Positions 1 to 10,680 of a stretch of DNA of 64,000 bases are shown piece by piece. The stretch's first letter is position 1, and each line of letters opens with the position of its first letter. The notes under the pieces are model-generated. The model did no database searches and was not told where the DNA came from. It saw only the letters and a list, made by a program, of their open reading frames with translations. A program made the translations under genes and the position numbers. Origin of the DNA: Ditylenchus dipsaci (lineage: Eukaryota > Nematoda > Chromadorea > Rhabditida > Anguinidae); contig SADC01001177.1 of NCBI GenBank assembly GCA_004194705.1, positions 558,001-622,000 on the forward strand, written 5' to 3'.

Positions 1-786
1 CAGGACCAGATAAAACAAGCTAAATGACTTTTAGCCAATAATACCGACACATTGCCAAGAAAAAATTCGAAAACCTTCGTGTTCGAAAGAATAGGATTTT
101 CAGAGAAGTGATGCATTCTCAGCGTCAGGTAATTCTGCTTGACTTTTTTTCGTAAATGTTATGGCTTGAGTTCGAGTTCGGATTTTTAAGTGCATGAACA
201 CCGCTTATCCGAGCTCTAACTCGAACTTGAACTCAAACTCGAAGTACGTGAACAGCTTAATACCTTGTCCAAATTTCTTCAAAATGAGATGATTATTTTG
301 CTAGCGAAATAATTTCTCTGGTCCGAGATACAGACCTTCGAAGTAGGTTGGGTGGGTTTATTGGTGTGGAGGTTGGGGATGGTCTCTATTATAGAGAATA
401 CGGTAGCTGCGATGGCTTATCCACGGCTTGCTGGACTGTATCAAGTGTCGTATGCTTTAAGTAAATCTTTTCAAGTGTGCGGCACTTAGGCATTCATGTA
501 TTCCAGTTTTGCTATGGTTATTTGTTTCATATTTAAGTGCCGTCAACTTCCCTAAATACACCGAACAGTTCAGGCTAAATGGTTCTGTGGCGTCAAATTC
601 TATTCAAGTGTGTGGCAGGAAGAAAGACTGCGAAGTTCCTTGTCCTAAGTTCAATTCAGGAAGTATACAGACTATGGCAATTTTTAACATCCTTTTCTCT
701 TTGTAGTCATCTCTGTTGTTTTAGGCTCTGAAAACAGCCTGTAATTAAGTCATTCTCTTTATTTTTATTTGACCATTGGTTTAGCT

Positions 787-2345
787 TCGTGCTATTTTAA
801 TGATCAGCAGGATTTGGAGGAGCAGGGAGATATTCCATCATCGCAAATGAAAGAGGTCGAAGCAAAAATTTCTCAGAAGATGGCAATTTTGAAATCTATT
901 GATCTTGAGGGATATGGCATAAAATTTTAAAGGTTTTGAGAGAGTAACTCTTTTTGCTTCTCATTCTCAAGCCCATTTTCAGATCACTGCCGGTATCACT
1001 GCTGAGCTGAACCATTCGCTCAAGCTTCTCAAAGAAATCGAAGTGAAACTGGATCAAGACTCAAAACCATCCGCGAAAGCATCCAGCTGGCTAAGGAATT
1101 GCTGCAAGCCTCTCAAATCGTCAATGAAAACAAGCTGAAATTGGAACATGACTCTTCCAAGCAAAAGCCCATATATGTAAGATTTTTCTTGTTCGTATTC
1201 TTCCGCTCAGTTCATTATTGTATTGTGTTAAGATGTTGAATAAGCGCAGATGTGGAGTAAAAACAAGAGCGATTCGCTAGTTTGGGATGATGAAGAGTAT
1301 GAGCTGGACCCTCGCTTTGAAGATCCTTGCTTAGAGGTATGTGTTTGGTCGAATTATGGGTCAAGTTCTCCCACCAGAGCCGTTGTGGATTTCCTTTCAC
1401 TTGCATTAGTCTACCTGTTGATTTGGGTGGGCCATCGTATGTTAAGGCATCGTATGCTACAAAACAAAGTATAGAAACATGTTGAGAACGTCTGTTCTAC
1501 CCTGCGTCTAGATCGAAGCCAAAAAAAATCAGCACGAGGACCAAGGCTAAAATGGGGACCTCAATGGCACTAGCGCCTAAACTTTATTATAAGTGTTGAA
1601 TTTCAGGAGTCGTCAAAATTTATGGATCAAATGCTACAAGCCAGCGTCTCCAACTACGGAACCACCAAGAAGGCCATTGAAAGTATCTTTGATTGTGCGG
1701 AGGATTCACTGAGAACTGGGCCATCTGATGTCGATTTCGGATTAAGTCTCGAAGGAACTGATGATCTTAAATTTACTTCGGGATACTATGTATTAATTTG
1801 ACGGTTTTGCGCCTCTATCACCTATTATTTTTAGACGGGATCTAGTAGACGCCACAAGGAAAGATCTTCCGTGTTGAGTAACGAGGGAAACCCTAAGAAG
1901 CCTGCAAGCCAATAATCTCTGCCGATGAGGATACTAAAGGGGTCAAACGTCCTCAAAAAAACAGCGCTGGATCATTCGATGGTGTGAGTAGTTCACAAAA
2001 GTTTAGTCAGTCCCAGTCTATGGTGTGCTACAAGTGCGGCGCGTTTGGTCATAAAGCAGCTCAGTGCTTCGCGCCTGCTCAGTCAATTGCCAAAGGAAAA
2101 CTGTCAGGTGGCAACAACATAGCTGTCAGGTCGATGGTGGACAGAGGTGAGCGAAGTTATCTGATAGTCGTCGTGAAATAAGATATGGTCAGACATCCCG
2201 AGGGAATTCCGAGCTCAATAGCGATTCAGTCAAGTGCTCTAAGTGTGATCGAACCAATCATAGGACTGAAGACTGCAGAGATTTCAAAAAGAGGGCGACA
2301 GAGTGAATGAAGTTCAGAAGGAGGCGCCGTCAGATTATTAAATTC
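787..2345 (+). pseudogene. Coiled-coil / double CCHC zinc-knuckle gene, copy 1 (frame-disrupted)
   Basis: I do not recognise the family by name. Exon-like blocks with good splice signals are 785-~909, 983-1176 (ends before gtaaga), 1250-1336 (ends before gtatgt), 1607-1789 (follows tttcag) and 1835-~2345 (follows ttttag, after a 45-nt intron). Early exons encode a heptad-rich segment (SIQLAKELLQASQIVNENKL). A later block contains VSNYGTTKKAIESIF, and the last exon has two retroviral-type zinc knuckles: CYKCGAFGHKAAQC near 2020-2070 and CSKCDRTNHRTEDC near 2238-2280, both C-x2-C-x4-H-x4-C. Such knuckles usually bind single-stranded nucleic acid. The reading frame is broken by a one-base loss near 1066, an internal stop near 1913 and a frame change between the two knuckles. 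The multiple introns argue for a cellular gene rather than a retroelement gag, but a domesticated gag origin is possible. Copy 2 at 47-48.6 kb has different lesions. Confidence 0.6.
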
Positions 2346-2524
2346 CTTGTGTCCGTAAAATTATTTGGTTTCCTCGTTGGTTGTGCTTGTGTGATAAACT
2401 GTTACGTTTGGCGCAATAGGTTTTGGTGACCTAATTTCAGATTTATTGTGAGGGGCGTTTTTGTCTGGCCGAGATCGTGTCAAATTTTTACGTTACGTAC
2501 CCGAATTACGGGTAAGACTCGATA

Positions 2525-2645
2525 ATTTAAGGTGTAATCGTTTCGCTAATGGAAATTTCGCCAATAAGATCATTTTGCCAGCTGCATCTTTTCGCCAATG
2601 AGATTCTTCGCCAATGGCATCTTTTCGCCAATAGCTTCTTCTCTC
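2525..2645. repeat. Short-motif cluster TTTCGCCAAT(G/A)AGATC
   Basis: Five or six imperfect copies of a phrase like ttcgccaatgagatctt lie end to end. The same cluster is present in the duplicate at 48735-48845. Analogous phrase repetition with other words occurs at 24.2-24.4 and 61.37-61.5 kb. It is probably the subterminal part of a transposable element whose ends I could not define. Confidence 0.6.
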
Positions 2646-2675
2646 AGTTTCTTCTTATTAAACGGACCTAGAATC

Positions 2676-3006
2676 ACCAACCCGACGCATAACGTTATTG
2701 ACATAAACAACAACACAGACAAATGAAACACCAATGATATAACAACAACTATATTTCCATGGCTTCATCCTCGAAGCTCGCTTCTTCATCATCATCGTCT
2801 AATGCTGACGATGCACCGAGGCAACTGGTGGACGAGTGGAAGAACGCCTGGCCTGCCTTACGCTATTCGACGATGATGAAGAAGAAGCGAGCTTCGAGGA
2901 TGAAGCCATGGAAAAATATAGTTGTTGTTATATTATTGGTGTTTCATTTGTTTGGTGTTGTTGCTTATGTCAGTAAAGTTATGCGTCGGTTGGTGATTCT
3001 AGGTGA
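2676..3006. repeat. 330-bp foldback (inverted duplication with ORF-like core)
   Basis: The arms, roughly 2676-2810 and 2870-3006, are near-perfect inverse complements (ccatggcttcatcctcgaag at 2758; its complement ends at 2912). On either strand the arm encodes an ATG-started serine-rich peptide (MASSSKLASSSSSS), which looks like an inverted duplication of the 5' end of a gene or transposase. I see no target-site duplication. Confidence 0.75.
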
Positions 3007-3224
3007 AATCTTAATGAAATAGGAAAACCATAATATCATGGTGCGGAAAAATTTCAAAATTTTTTTTTATAAAATCCTGAAATTATTCTTTACCGCGGGG
3101 AACATTTGCGTAGAGCAAGTTTGTAAAAGGAAATATTAAGAAAGTTAAGAAACAAAAATTTTAGAGACTCGCGAAGTTGAGCATTTTTGTGTCAAATTTC
3201 CCCCTAAAGTCTTACCCCTTTAAA

Positions 3225-3690
3225 TATTGGCAGGAGTTCACTATACCGCCTAGCTCAAAACGCCTAAAATCGTGTTTTTTCGACGTTTTAGCTTCTGAAA
3301 AGTGCAGAAAAAGTGTTTTTAGGGCGCGGCCGAGCATTTTGAAAGAAAAAATTCACCAGAATTTGACTTTTTACCTTGGGGGACCAAAGTAACTTTACCT
3401 TAAAGGGTACGTGGATAGCCAAAATGTGCTGATTATTTGTATTTTACTATGTTTTCCCGGCAGGAGCTTGGCAAAAACACTCTTTATGCATTTTATGATC
3501 GCGATTACTTCTCGGAATCATGTCTAACGTAAGTGAGTGCGCGCATCTCTAACTCTCAAGCCCCTGTGCCTCCTTCGGGGCGCAGGGTGACTCTGGATGC
3601 ATGGAAGGGGCTTGAGAGTTAGAGATGCGCGCACTCACTTACCTTAGACATAATTCCGAGCAAGACTTATGATCAAAAATGCACAAAGAA
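3225..3690. repeat. Dispersed foldback family A (GGTAAGTGAG core), copy 1
   Basis: The sequence from about 3225 (cctagctcaaaacgcctaaa) to 3500 matches 49135-49400. It leads into the palindromic core at 3515-3665: gtctaacgtaagtgagtgcg...gagatgcgcgcactcactta. Copies or fragments of the core occur at about 16760, 19900, 23080, 33300, 35060, 39850, 49400, 56880 and 58270. A secondary hairpin with the words gcccc...ggggcgc sits in the loop. Confidence 0.8.
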
Positions 3691-3774
3691 GCTCTTTTTG
3701 CAAAGCGCCAGTGACCAAAACGGGGTAAAATACTTAAAAAAACTTGCATATTTTCTTGTTCTTGTTTCTTGCTG

Positions 3775-3945
3775 TCAAATTACCTGTTTGCGTTCCGACC
3801 GGGAAATTATTGTTCCGTCCCGGAATTTTACTTGATCCCGGATTCCCGTCTCGAAGTAAATTCTTTGGTCATCCCATCCCGGTTTTCGTCCCGGAATTTT
3901 TTTCTCAGATTTTGTCCCGTCCCGTCCATTCCCGAATAGGCGATT
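3775..3945. repeat. Element remnant with repeated GTCCCGGAATTT motif
   Basis: The phrase gtcccggaatttt or its complement occurs about six times in 170 bases, inside an otherwise AT-rich stretch. No terminal inverted repeat or target-site duplication was found. The bases from here to 4330 hold no feature I can support. Confidence 0.45.
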
Positions 3946-4330
3946 CCTCATCTGTAATTTTGACTACTTTCGAAGAAAAAAAAAGTCATTTTATCCAGTA
4001 TTATTGCTATTTAAAAAAAATTATAAGATTTCGGCGAAAAATTAAAAAACGAAAAAGATTTGGGGTCTCGAAAAAGTACCGCATACCTTCTTTGAAATAG
4101 TCATAACTTTTTTTGTGGGTCGTTTTCGAAAATTCTGTTTTTACAGTTCTATTTTTTTCGACGACAATATTTTTTGGTATATAATGTAAAAAGCATGATT
4201 TTGCTTAATCCTCCTGGTTTTTTGTGACTGGACCATCCAGAGGCCATCCCCAGGCCAGAAAGCCCGAGGACCCCAACCACATGGAAATCCAATCGAAAAT
4301 CATGTTTTTAACTTTATATACAGTTTATAA

Positions 4331-4654
4331 ATGTTGACGAGAGCCATGAAAGCTGTTATAAATGTCATGCTTATTTTGTGGTTGCCCATAATCGTCATGC
4401 CCTTTTCAGCTTTGCAACCAGCCGCTTCACAAATAATATTGGGCATTCAAAAGGTTGACAAAAGTTGGAATTGGTTGGACGAAACTCCATTGGATTACAC
4501 TAACTGGATCGATGCAAAAGACGGCGAGGAAGCTCCTGCCAACAGCTGTGCTTTTGTATGGAACTTGCATGAAGACAATTACACTTGGCAGGTGTTCAAT
4601 TGCAGCGAACGTATCGACGGTTCAGTCAGTCACGGATGTTATTACAAACAGTAG
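4331..4654 (+). CDS. C-type lectin-like domain, C-terminal half (partial gene or pseudogene)
   Basis: The 107-residue ORF opens with a hydrophobic stretch (VMLILWLPIIVMPF, residues 12-25) that could act as a signal peptide. It then reads through the second half of a C-type lectin fold: an LGIQKVDKSWNWLDETPLDY run matching the usual WIGL...W.W.DGTP.DY pattern, then NW at 57-58, a cysteine at 71, W-x-VFNC around 84-89 and a final cysteine near 103. The first half of the domain, with its two conserved cysteines, is missing. C-type lectins are typically secreted carbohydrate-binding proteins and are very numerous in nematodes. This is either a truncated copy, one exon of a larger gene, or a pseudogene; the initiator chosen is only the first in-frame ATG. 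An in-frame alternative splice acceptor (ccttttcag) lies at about 4400. Confidence 0.6.
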   Translation: MLTRAMKAVINVMLILWLPIIVMPFSALQPAASQIILGIQKVDKSWNWLDETPLDYTNWIDAKDGEEAPANSCAFVWNLHEDNYTWQVFNCSERIDGSVSHGCYYKQ

Positions 4655-4878
4655 TGACTTACCCGAAAATTTTAATATTTCTTGTTGCTTTATCGATTTA
4701 CAATTTTCAAACTGCAAAAATGTAGTGTGTGATTGCCTTCTCAATTTACGTTTACCTTAGTACAGTCACATCTCTTCCAAGCATTACTTAATTAACACGG
4801 TTTCATTTCAATGTTGTCAGATAAAATACATTTGTTGAATTTCGGTCATGCACTACTAACAACTGTTTTAGCACAATA

Positions 4879-5746
4879 CACGGCGTGTCAAACACGTCAA
4901 ATGACCAAATCGGGCTTGGCGTTCTGTTTTAATGAAAATTCAAAATAGTTTCTCATTTTTAAATACCATTGACAAAAATATGTTCAATTTTATGCACTAA
5001 ATATTCATATACTGTTTTTTTTTTAATTTTCTATAGATACTTCTCGTCTAAAAAGTCGGTTTCAAATTCAATTTCCCCTATTTAAAGGGAGGACGTACTT
5101 TTATATACGCATTGTCTAGGTCATAGGTTCAAATCCGCTTGGGTGCATACCCTATTTTTACCCCATTTTTTCATGTTTTATTTACAAGTTTGGTGTCAAA
5201 ATGATCTTTGGTCTCTTGGCTATCCAACAAGACCATCAGCACAAGGTTTAAGAATAATCAGGACTGAGTTGGAGGTTTTTTCTGATCGTTGTCCATTAAT
5301 TATACCTAAAAAGTGTAAATTTACTAAAACTTGTTCGATCTCCGCATAAAGTGTTCATATGAAAAACCAAAGATACCAGCAGAAAGCTGGTGAAAAATAC
5401 TACAAAACTGTAGGACAGATTATTTTTTCCGGGAGAAATCACTGAGAACGAGCTATTTAAAGTTGGCGAGCTGACTCTGCCAACCGCCAATTCAAACTTC
5501 TATTTGTTCAAAATCTTTGAATTTCTGATAAAATTAGGTAAATTTTTCACCAATCGATAGAGCGATTCCTGGGCAATCCACTGATTTAAAAATAGCTCAT
5601 ATAGGACACATATAAGCATGAGTTACAAATAAGAATACAAAGTTGAGAAAATATGAGAAAGTTACTACAAATTTAATCGTGTTCAAATTTTTTGTCTTGA
5701 CTAGAAAAATGTCGATTTGGTGTTTTGACCGATTTGACACGCCGTG
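4879..5746. mobile_element. Non-autonomous DNA element with CAC ends and 4-bp TSD (Chapaev-like), copy A
   Basis: The ends are inverted: CACGGCGTGTCAAA at 4879 and TTTGACACGCCGTG ending at 5746. The flanks aata at 4875-4878 and aata at 5747-5750 form a 4-bp target-site duplication. Ends starting CAC with 4-bp duplications are characteristic of the Chapaev branch of the CMC superfamily. No transposase is visible. A tRNA box-B-like phrase (ggttcaaatcc) occurs inside at about 5123. Confidence 0.7.
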
Positions 5747-6079
5747 AATATTCAAATGCTAACTGTCTTTTTGGGAGATAAAACTCATGGAGGAAATAAA
5801 GATAGACTTTGGCTTCAACTAATAAAATTTTCAGCTACGAGCAATGGGTACTTATCCCGTTTACCCCAACCCCTCCCCCACCCCTGAATTTTCGAAAAGT
5901 GAGTCAAAAACAGGTCTTTAGTTACTTTTTTCTGCTTGGTACGATACAAGAAACGTTTCGAATCAATTTCCGATTAAAAAATTTAAAAAATTTTCAAAAT
6001 TTTCTGACCTCAACCCATAAAGGCCAGATTGTCTTTCTAGGGCATTTTAGGAACATTTTTTAATTATTTTTACATTTTG

Positions 6080-6245
6080 AGGCTTAGGTTTAGGTGAGGG
6101 TTGGCAGGTGTACGTGAGAATGGGCTAAAAATATGTCTCGAAGTGAAAAAAAGTAAGTAAAACATGTTTGAGTCCGTCCTAACCTACACTGGCCTACCTA
6201 TTCCCTAGCCTAAAGCCTAAATTACACACCAGGGACCAAGTCAAA
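6080..6245. repeat. Family C palindrome (ACCAAGGC / GTTTGAGTCCGTCC), copy 1
   Basis: The bases gtttgagtccgtcctaacct at 6167, followed by ggcctacctattccctagcc, recur at 13.87-14.01 and 53.6-53.8 kb, with the outer word gggaccaag. These palindromes carry GCCTAA-like words. The remaining bases between 5747 and 6655 show nothing else I can identify. Confidence 0.55.
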
Positions 6246-6710
6246 TGGTGGTAAAAAGCCCAGCAGCACTAGTATCCACATATTCACCATAATTCTTGAT
6301 GCAGTAGACCCTAACTCGTAAAACACATTCGAACGGGATAAGTTAAGAAAACGGGTTAAACAGGATAAGTATCGAGCAATGGAATCCAGATTGTTTTACA
6401 TCAAGCTTCGATATAACATCTTGATACTATGTACTACATAGTATGTAGTAGCGCAAGTAAAGCTGTAAAACTTACTATACAGAATTATTTTTTGCAAATC
6501 TGAGTATATGGCATTTTGAAAAAATCAGTTTCTTCAAAAAATGACCAGAAACCAAGTTTTTCCAATTTTTCGGATTTTCAGTGATTTTTAAATTTTTTTG
6601 AAAAAGCTATATCTCAACACTCAAATTGTTTCGAAATTACGTAAAATAGGTTTTGTAGCATACCGTACATGCTCTATAAATTGCCTATAGGCTATTTATA
6701 CAGCATGTAC

Positions 6711-7534
6711 CACAGCGTGTCAAGCGTCAACTACAAGTTCAAATTCCATTTGAAATTCGTGTCGAGACCAAACGCTGACTGTTAGATTCCAAATTTTCAT
6801 TTTTGCGAAACAAATTTTCAATGTTTAATTATAGACATATTATATTAATCGAAAGCTAAATTCCAGCTTTATTTTCTGTGTTTTTTTCTTCATTGCTCAT
6901 TCAAATATTGTTCATTTCATTAACTTTGTTTCGAATTACTTCTTCTAGAGATTGATTGGCAGACTGCTTTTACCATATCTCCTCGCAGCTCTATGAAAAA
7001 GAAAGTGAGTCTATACTAATTGTAGCTCTCTGTCTGAGCTATGGAATGGTGTTTTAAAATTAAAATTATCTACTTATCTGACAAAGTGGCCACTTGTTTA
7101 AGCAGCGGATTCATTTTTGGCAAAAATTTTTACTATATTTTTACCGAACTTCACTAAATTTTGGGGTGTTTTTCAATGAAAGAGACAATAAAAAAATGTG
7201 CAGAAGAAAGAGGGAAATAAAAAGCTATCAAAAGCAAGCAAATGCTGCAGCAAAAATAAAGGAATTATAGTCGAACAATTGGACACCAAAAATTATACTA
7301 GAAATGCTGTTTTCGATAAAATTCTATCCACGGATTGTTTTCCGCTAAATGAAACTTCGATTATTGATGACAACAATCATTACGAATCATTTGTAATGTA
7401 ATGGAGAGCAAAAAATTGCAAAAAATGTGAAAAAAATCAGAAAGAAGCATTAAAAATTCGAATATTTAGCAAAAAGATTCAAAAACACAATGCCAATGTG
7501 TATCTGACAGCATATAAGGTTTTGACACGCTGTG
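6711..7534. mobile_element. Non-autonomous DNA element with CAC ends and 4-bp TSD (Chapaev-like), copy B
   Basis: The ends are CACAGCGTGTCAA at 6711 and TTGACACGCTGTG ending at 7534, flanked by gtac at 6707-6710 and 7535-7538. Removing the element and one gtac rejoins a short host palindrome (tagcataccgtac...gtacggtatgcta), which confirms the insertion boundaries. It is related to the 4879-5746 element by its ends. An ORF of 67 residues at 7198-7401 (lysine- and cysteine-containing) shows no recognisable domain. Confidence 0.75.
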
Positions 7535-7573
7535 GTACGGTATGCTAAGAATAATTTTGCGATATAAACATTA

Positions 7574-8027
7574 CAGTCGACTCTCGATATAAGAACACTT
7601 CGATATAAGCACACATTGGAGCCAATTTAGTTGGTCAGCAAAGAAATGGGGCAAATAATACCTTCGATATAAGCACACTCGATATAAGCACACCCTCGGG
7701 CCGGTCCCAGGCCAGTAAATCTCCCTCGATATAAGCACATCCGCTTATTATGGGATAAAACGTTAACTTTAAATCATAAACAAGGCGTTAAAATCTTGCC
7801 ACGAAATATTTTCATTTCTAAAAGAGACATGGTGAACGAAAAACAGAGTAAACTCACAAATTTCTTTCAGTTATTTAACTTTTCGGTTGTTATGTGTTCG
7901 AAATAAATCTTCGATATGATGTGATTTTTCTCGATACTTTTTGGTCATTCTCTTTCAAAAAAGATCAGTCTCGATATATGCACACTTTTGCCCGGTCCCA
8001 GAGTGTGCTTATATCGAGAGTTGACTG
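7574..8027. mobile_element. pogo/Tigger-like MITE with GATATAAGCACAC motif
   Basis: The ends are CAGTCGACTCTCGATATAAG at 7574 and its complement ending at 8027, flanked by TA on both sides (7572-7573, 8028-8029). The word cgatataagcacac is repeated at least five times inside, next to the shared interior phrase ccggtcccag. Confidence 0.85.
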
Positions 8028-8341
8028 TACTATTAAAAATTTGTTCAAAAAGTTGGCGGGAACTTCTGGATCACGAATTACAATTTCCTTAATCCCTTGC
8101 AATGTGGAGTGTGCTAACCCTGAACCAAGTACAACAGTCTGTATAACCGTATAATATAGTGTTGCGGATTTATTTATTTTGATCACGAAGCCTAGTGTGT
8201 CTACGAAAAATCGGACAAAGCTTTTTTCTGCTGCAAAAAGATTTTTTAAAAAGACTAAAAAAAGGGTGACCCTGGGTAACCGATAAAATTTTGGCTCTCT
8301 TCTTGTTTTTTGTTGTCATCCTTCTGCTCTACCATCATCAC

Positions 8342-9295
8342 TAGGGATGGAACCCGACCCGACCCGACATTGTCGGGTCGGGTTTTGGCGAACTTGTAAA
8401 TGTCGGGTCGGGTTTCGGGTTTATCGTCATAGTATTTCGGGTTTCGGGTCGGGTTACGGGTTTTTGGAAATTCTCGGGTCGGGTTTCGGGTCGGGTTCGT
8501 AAAAAACTTCGGGTTGTGAGTCGGGTCAAACCGACCAAAATGGGACCCTAAATCGAGCGGACTTTAAATCGATTGCCTTAAAAATGTCTTCATTTTTTTG
8601 CGGGGCTAAAAGGGTAAGAATTGCAAATCAGAAGCTTGTTCAACTATCTATTTTTGAATTTAGGACAAGGACAATCAAAACAAGAAAAAGGAATCATCGA
8701 AATAACATTGTTTATTCTTCGTCAGATCTAACATCCTCCTCAGCGTATTCTTCTTTTGCAGTTTCTGTTGGTGGAGCCAATAGCACTTCACTCAGATTCG
8801 CTTTCACAATTAACATCTCCTCAGCATGAGTGGCCGACAATCTTAAACGTTGATATGGATTGGTGGCTTGTTAAGAACAGATAAATACATACCTATTGCG
8901 AAGTTTGTTTCCATAAATGAGCCCCGCTTTGGAAAATAACCGTTCACTATGCACACTTGCCACCGGAATCCCAAACAAAACTTGTGCAATTGATGTGATC
9001 TTCAGAAACTCCTTCAGCTTGCTTTTATACCATTGGAAGATGTCCGCCGTTCTTGGAAGACGATCGTGCGGCGAAACAAATTCGGTCAACGAAATATAAC
9101 GAAATTGCCACGGGTTTTTCGGGTTGAGCTTTATATGTCGGGTCGGGTTTCGGGTCGGGTTTTGTCTGATTTCAAAGTCGGGTTCGGGTTTCGGTTTTCG
9201 GAAATTGTCGGGTCGGGTTTCGGTCGGGTTTCAAGCCCAAAATCGGGTCGGGTCGGGTTAAAACCCGACTTCGGTCGGGTCGGGTTCCATCCCTA
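8342..9295. mobile_element. hAT element with CGGGT-repeat ends, 8-bp TSD
   Basis: The ends TAGGGATGGAACCCGAC (8342) and its complement (to 9295) are flanked by perfect 8-bp copies of atcatcac at 8334-8341 and 9296-9303, the hAT signature. The outer 180-200 bases on each side are built from gtcgggtcgggtttcgggt-type tandem words. The centre carries a fragment of the transposase. Confidence 0.93.
8871..9089 (-). pseudogene. hAT transposase C-terminal dimerisation domain (hATC) fragment
   Basis: The 72-residue reading contains DIFQWYKSKLKEFLKITSIA followed by FGIPVASVHSERLFSKAG, which is the hATC pattern (W...L...A..iL.iPa.S...ER.FS.aG). This helix-rich region mediates transposase dimerisation. 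The zinc finger, RNase H-like catalytic core and two of the three catalytic acidic residues are absent from the element, so the copy cannot be autonomous. Confidence 0.85.
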
Positions 9296-9539
9296 ATCAT
9301 CACAATCATTTGTGCTTATGTTCGTTAAATTATTTTTTATTCTTGCAAAAATCGGCCCTATCCTATATTGGGTACCGATTTTCGAACTTGGTTTTTTTTC
9401 AAATGCTCAACAATTTTTTTCTAAATTTTTAGTAGCACCAATAGACACTTTCGGTGTTGTTCTCCATTTAGTAAAAAAAAACCATTTACAGAATCAAAAT
9501 TGACCGACGAGTTCGGTTTAGCGAAAGTCTTTCATAATC

Positions 9540-9830
9540 AAGTAAAAAAATTCAGGACCCTAGGCAGAAACAAACTTTAAAGCGGCATTTCAGCGCTTTA
9601 CACCGCAAATTGAGGCGGGTACCAGCAAGTTTTTTCAAAAATCGTCCTTGTTTCCACTCGTTCGAACTCAAATCTGATATTTATGACCTTATCCTACTTT
9701 TAAAAAGTAGGCAGAAAACTTTCGTCAGATAAGGTAGAACGCTTGTAGAAAACAGTCATAAGAGAAAGAAATTGCTGGTCCCCGCCTTAATTGCAGTATA
9801 ATGCGCTGGTATGCCTCTTTGGAATTTGAA
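9540..9830. repeat. Dispersed palindromic repeat D, copy 1 (second copy 31035-31235)
   Basis: The segment caaatctgatatttatgacc...aaaaagtaggcagaaaactt at about 9670-9725 recurs at 31090-31145 with the same flanking words. The outer parts agcgctttacaccgcaaatt and aattgcagtataatgcgctgg are inverted relative to each other. Its left flank carries ggaccctaggcagaaacaaac, a relic of the phrase shared by the pogo-like MITEs. Confidence 0.75.
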
Positions 9831-10680
9831 AAAAAAAACATTTGGGTGAAAAAAACTTTTTTTAAAACCAAAACTAATCACCAAAATTAAAACACGTAAA
9901 GTATTATTTTATCCAGTACTTATTGCCAATTTGAGGCAGGAAAATATACTTTGACGCAAAATTCTAATTTTTAATCTCACTAATTGCAAATCTTACGATA
10001 CCCTGCCTTAGATTTAGGTTTCACTGTATTCAGAAAATTTTGATCTGGAGTCATTATAAAAACAAGCCGACAAAAGCAGCTGTCTTCTTACCGAAACTGT
10101 TTTAACCATCCTACTTCCCGGATTGCTGTTTATAACGCACAAATTATTCCTGTGTTTATTGCGTAAAGTATTTATCGCCATAAAAACTCATGATAATATC
10201 ACATACAACTTATTTTTCAGTCAACAACTTACAAGCTGAATTTTTTCGCTAACATAAAAATTTCAGCTACCAATCATTGTCCAAGAAAAAATCAAAACAA
10301 ACAACAGAAATTTGTTTATGAAGCCAACTGTCGTTCAGATTCAGCACTAACCAAAGGAAGAGTTTCTCAAAGGAATGGGGCACAGAAACAGCATATAAAA
10401 AAAAGCGAAACACAAAAATTGTCTTTTACTAAAAAATTAGAGTGCTTTTGCAAAAGCTAGAAAGTTTTTTCAGAAAAGTTTTTTGGTAGCAGATTTTTTT
10501 TCCTCTACGCTGTGTTCTAGGTAGTTTGTTGCGGGCAGCATGCTAAGAAAAACAATCATTGAAAATATCATATTTGGCATGCCGTCTTACAAAAAATAAA
10601 AGTTAGAATTTTCTGCTGCAAAAAAGCTTTTTTAGGATTTTTAATATAGGGGGCCTCTTCACTATCTATGTTCTAGGGTA
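9831..10680. other. Intergenic, no supported feature (3' flank of V-ATPase E)
   Basis: This is AT-rich sequence with homopolymer A and T runs. I found no exon, RNA gene or delimitable repeat. It presumably includes the 3' end and poly(A) region of the V-ATPase gene read on the minus strand. Confidence 0.5.

Larger units (their letters stand above)
1..2653 (+). repeat. Segmental duplication, copy 1
   Basis: This segment recurs in the same orientation at 44751-48855. Matching landmarks in order are the opening caggaccagataaaacaagc, the exons of the zinc-knuckle gene with their introns, and the TTTCGCCAATGAG-like repeats at 2530-2640. Copy 1 has about 220 bases (around 306-520) that copy 2 lacks. 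Copy 2 has insertions that copy 1 lacks. The left boundary is cut by the window edge, so the duplicated block may be longer. Confidence 0.93.
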
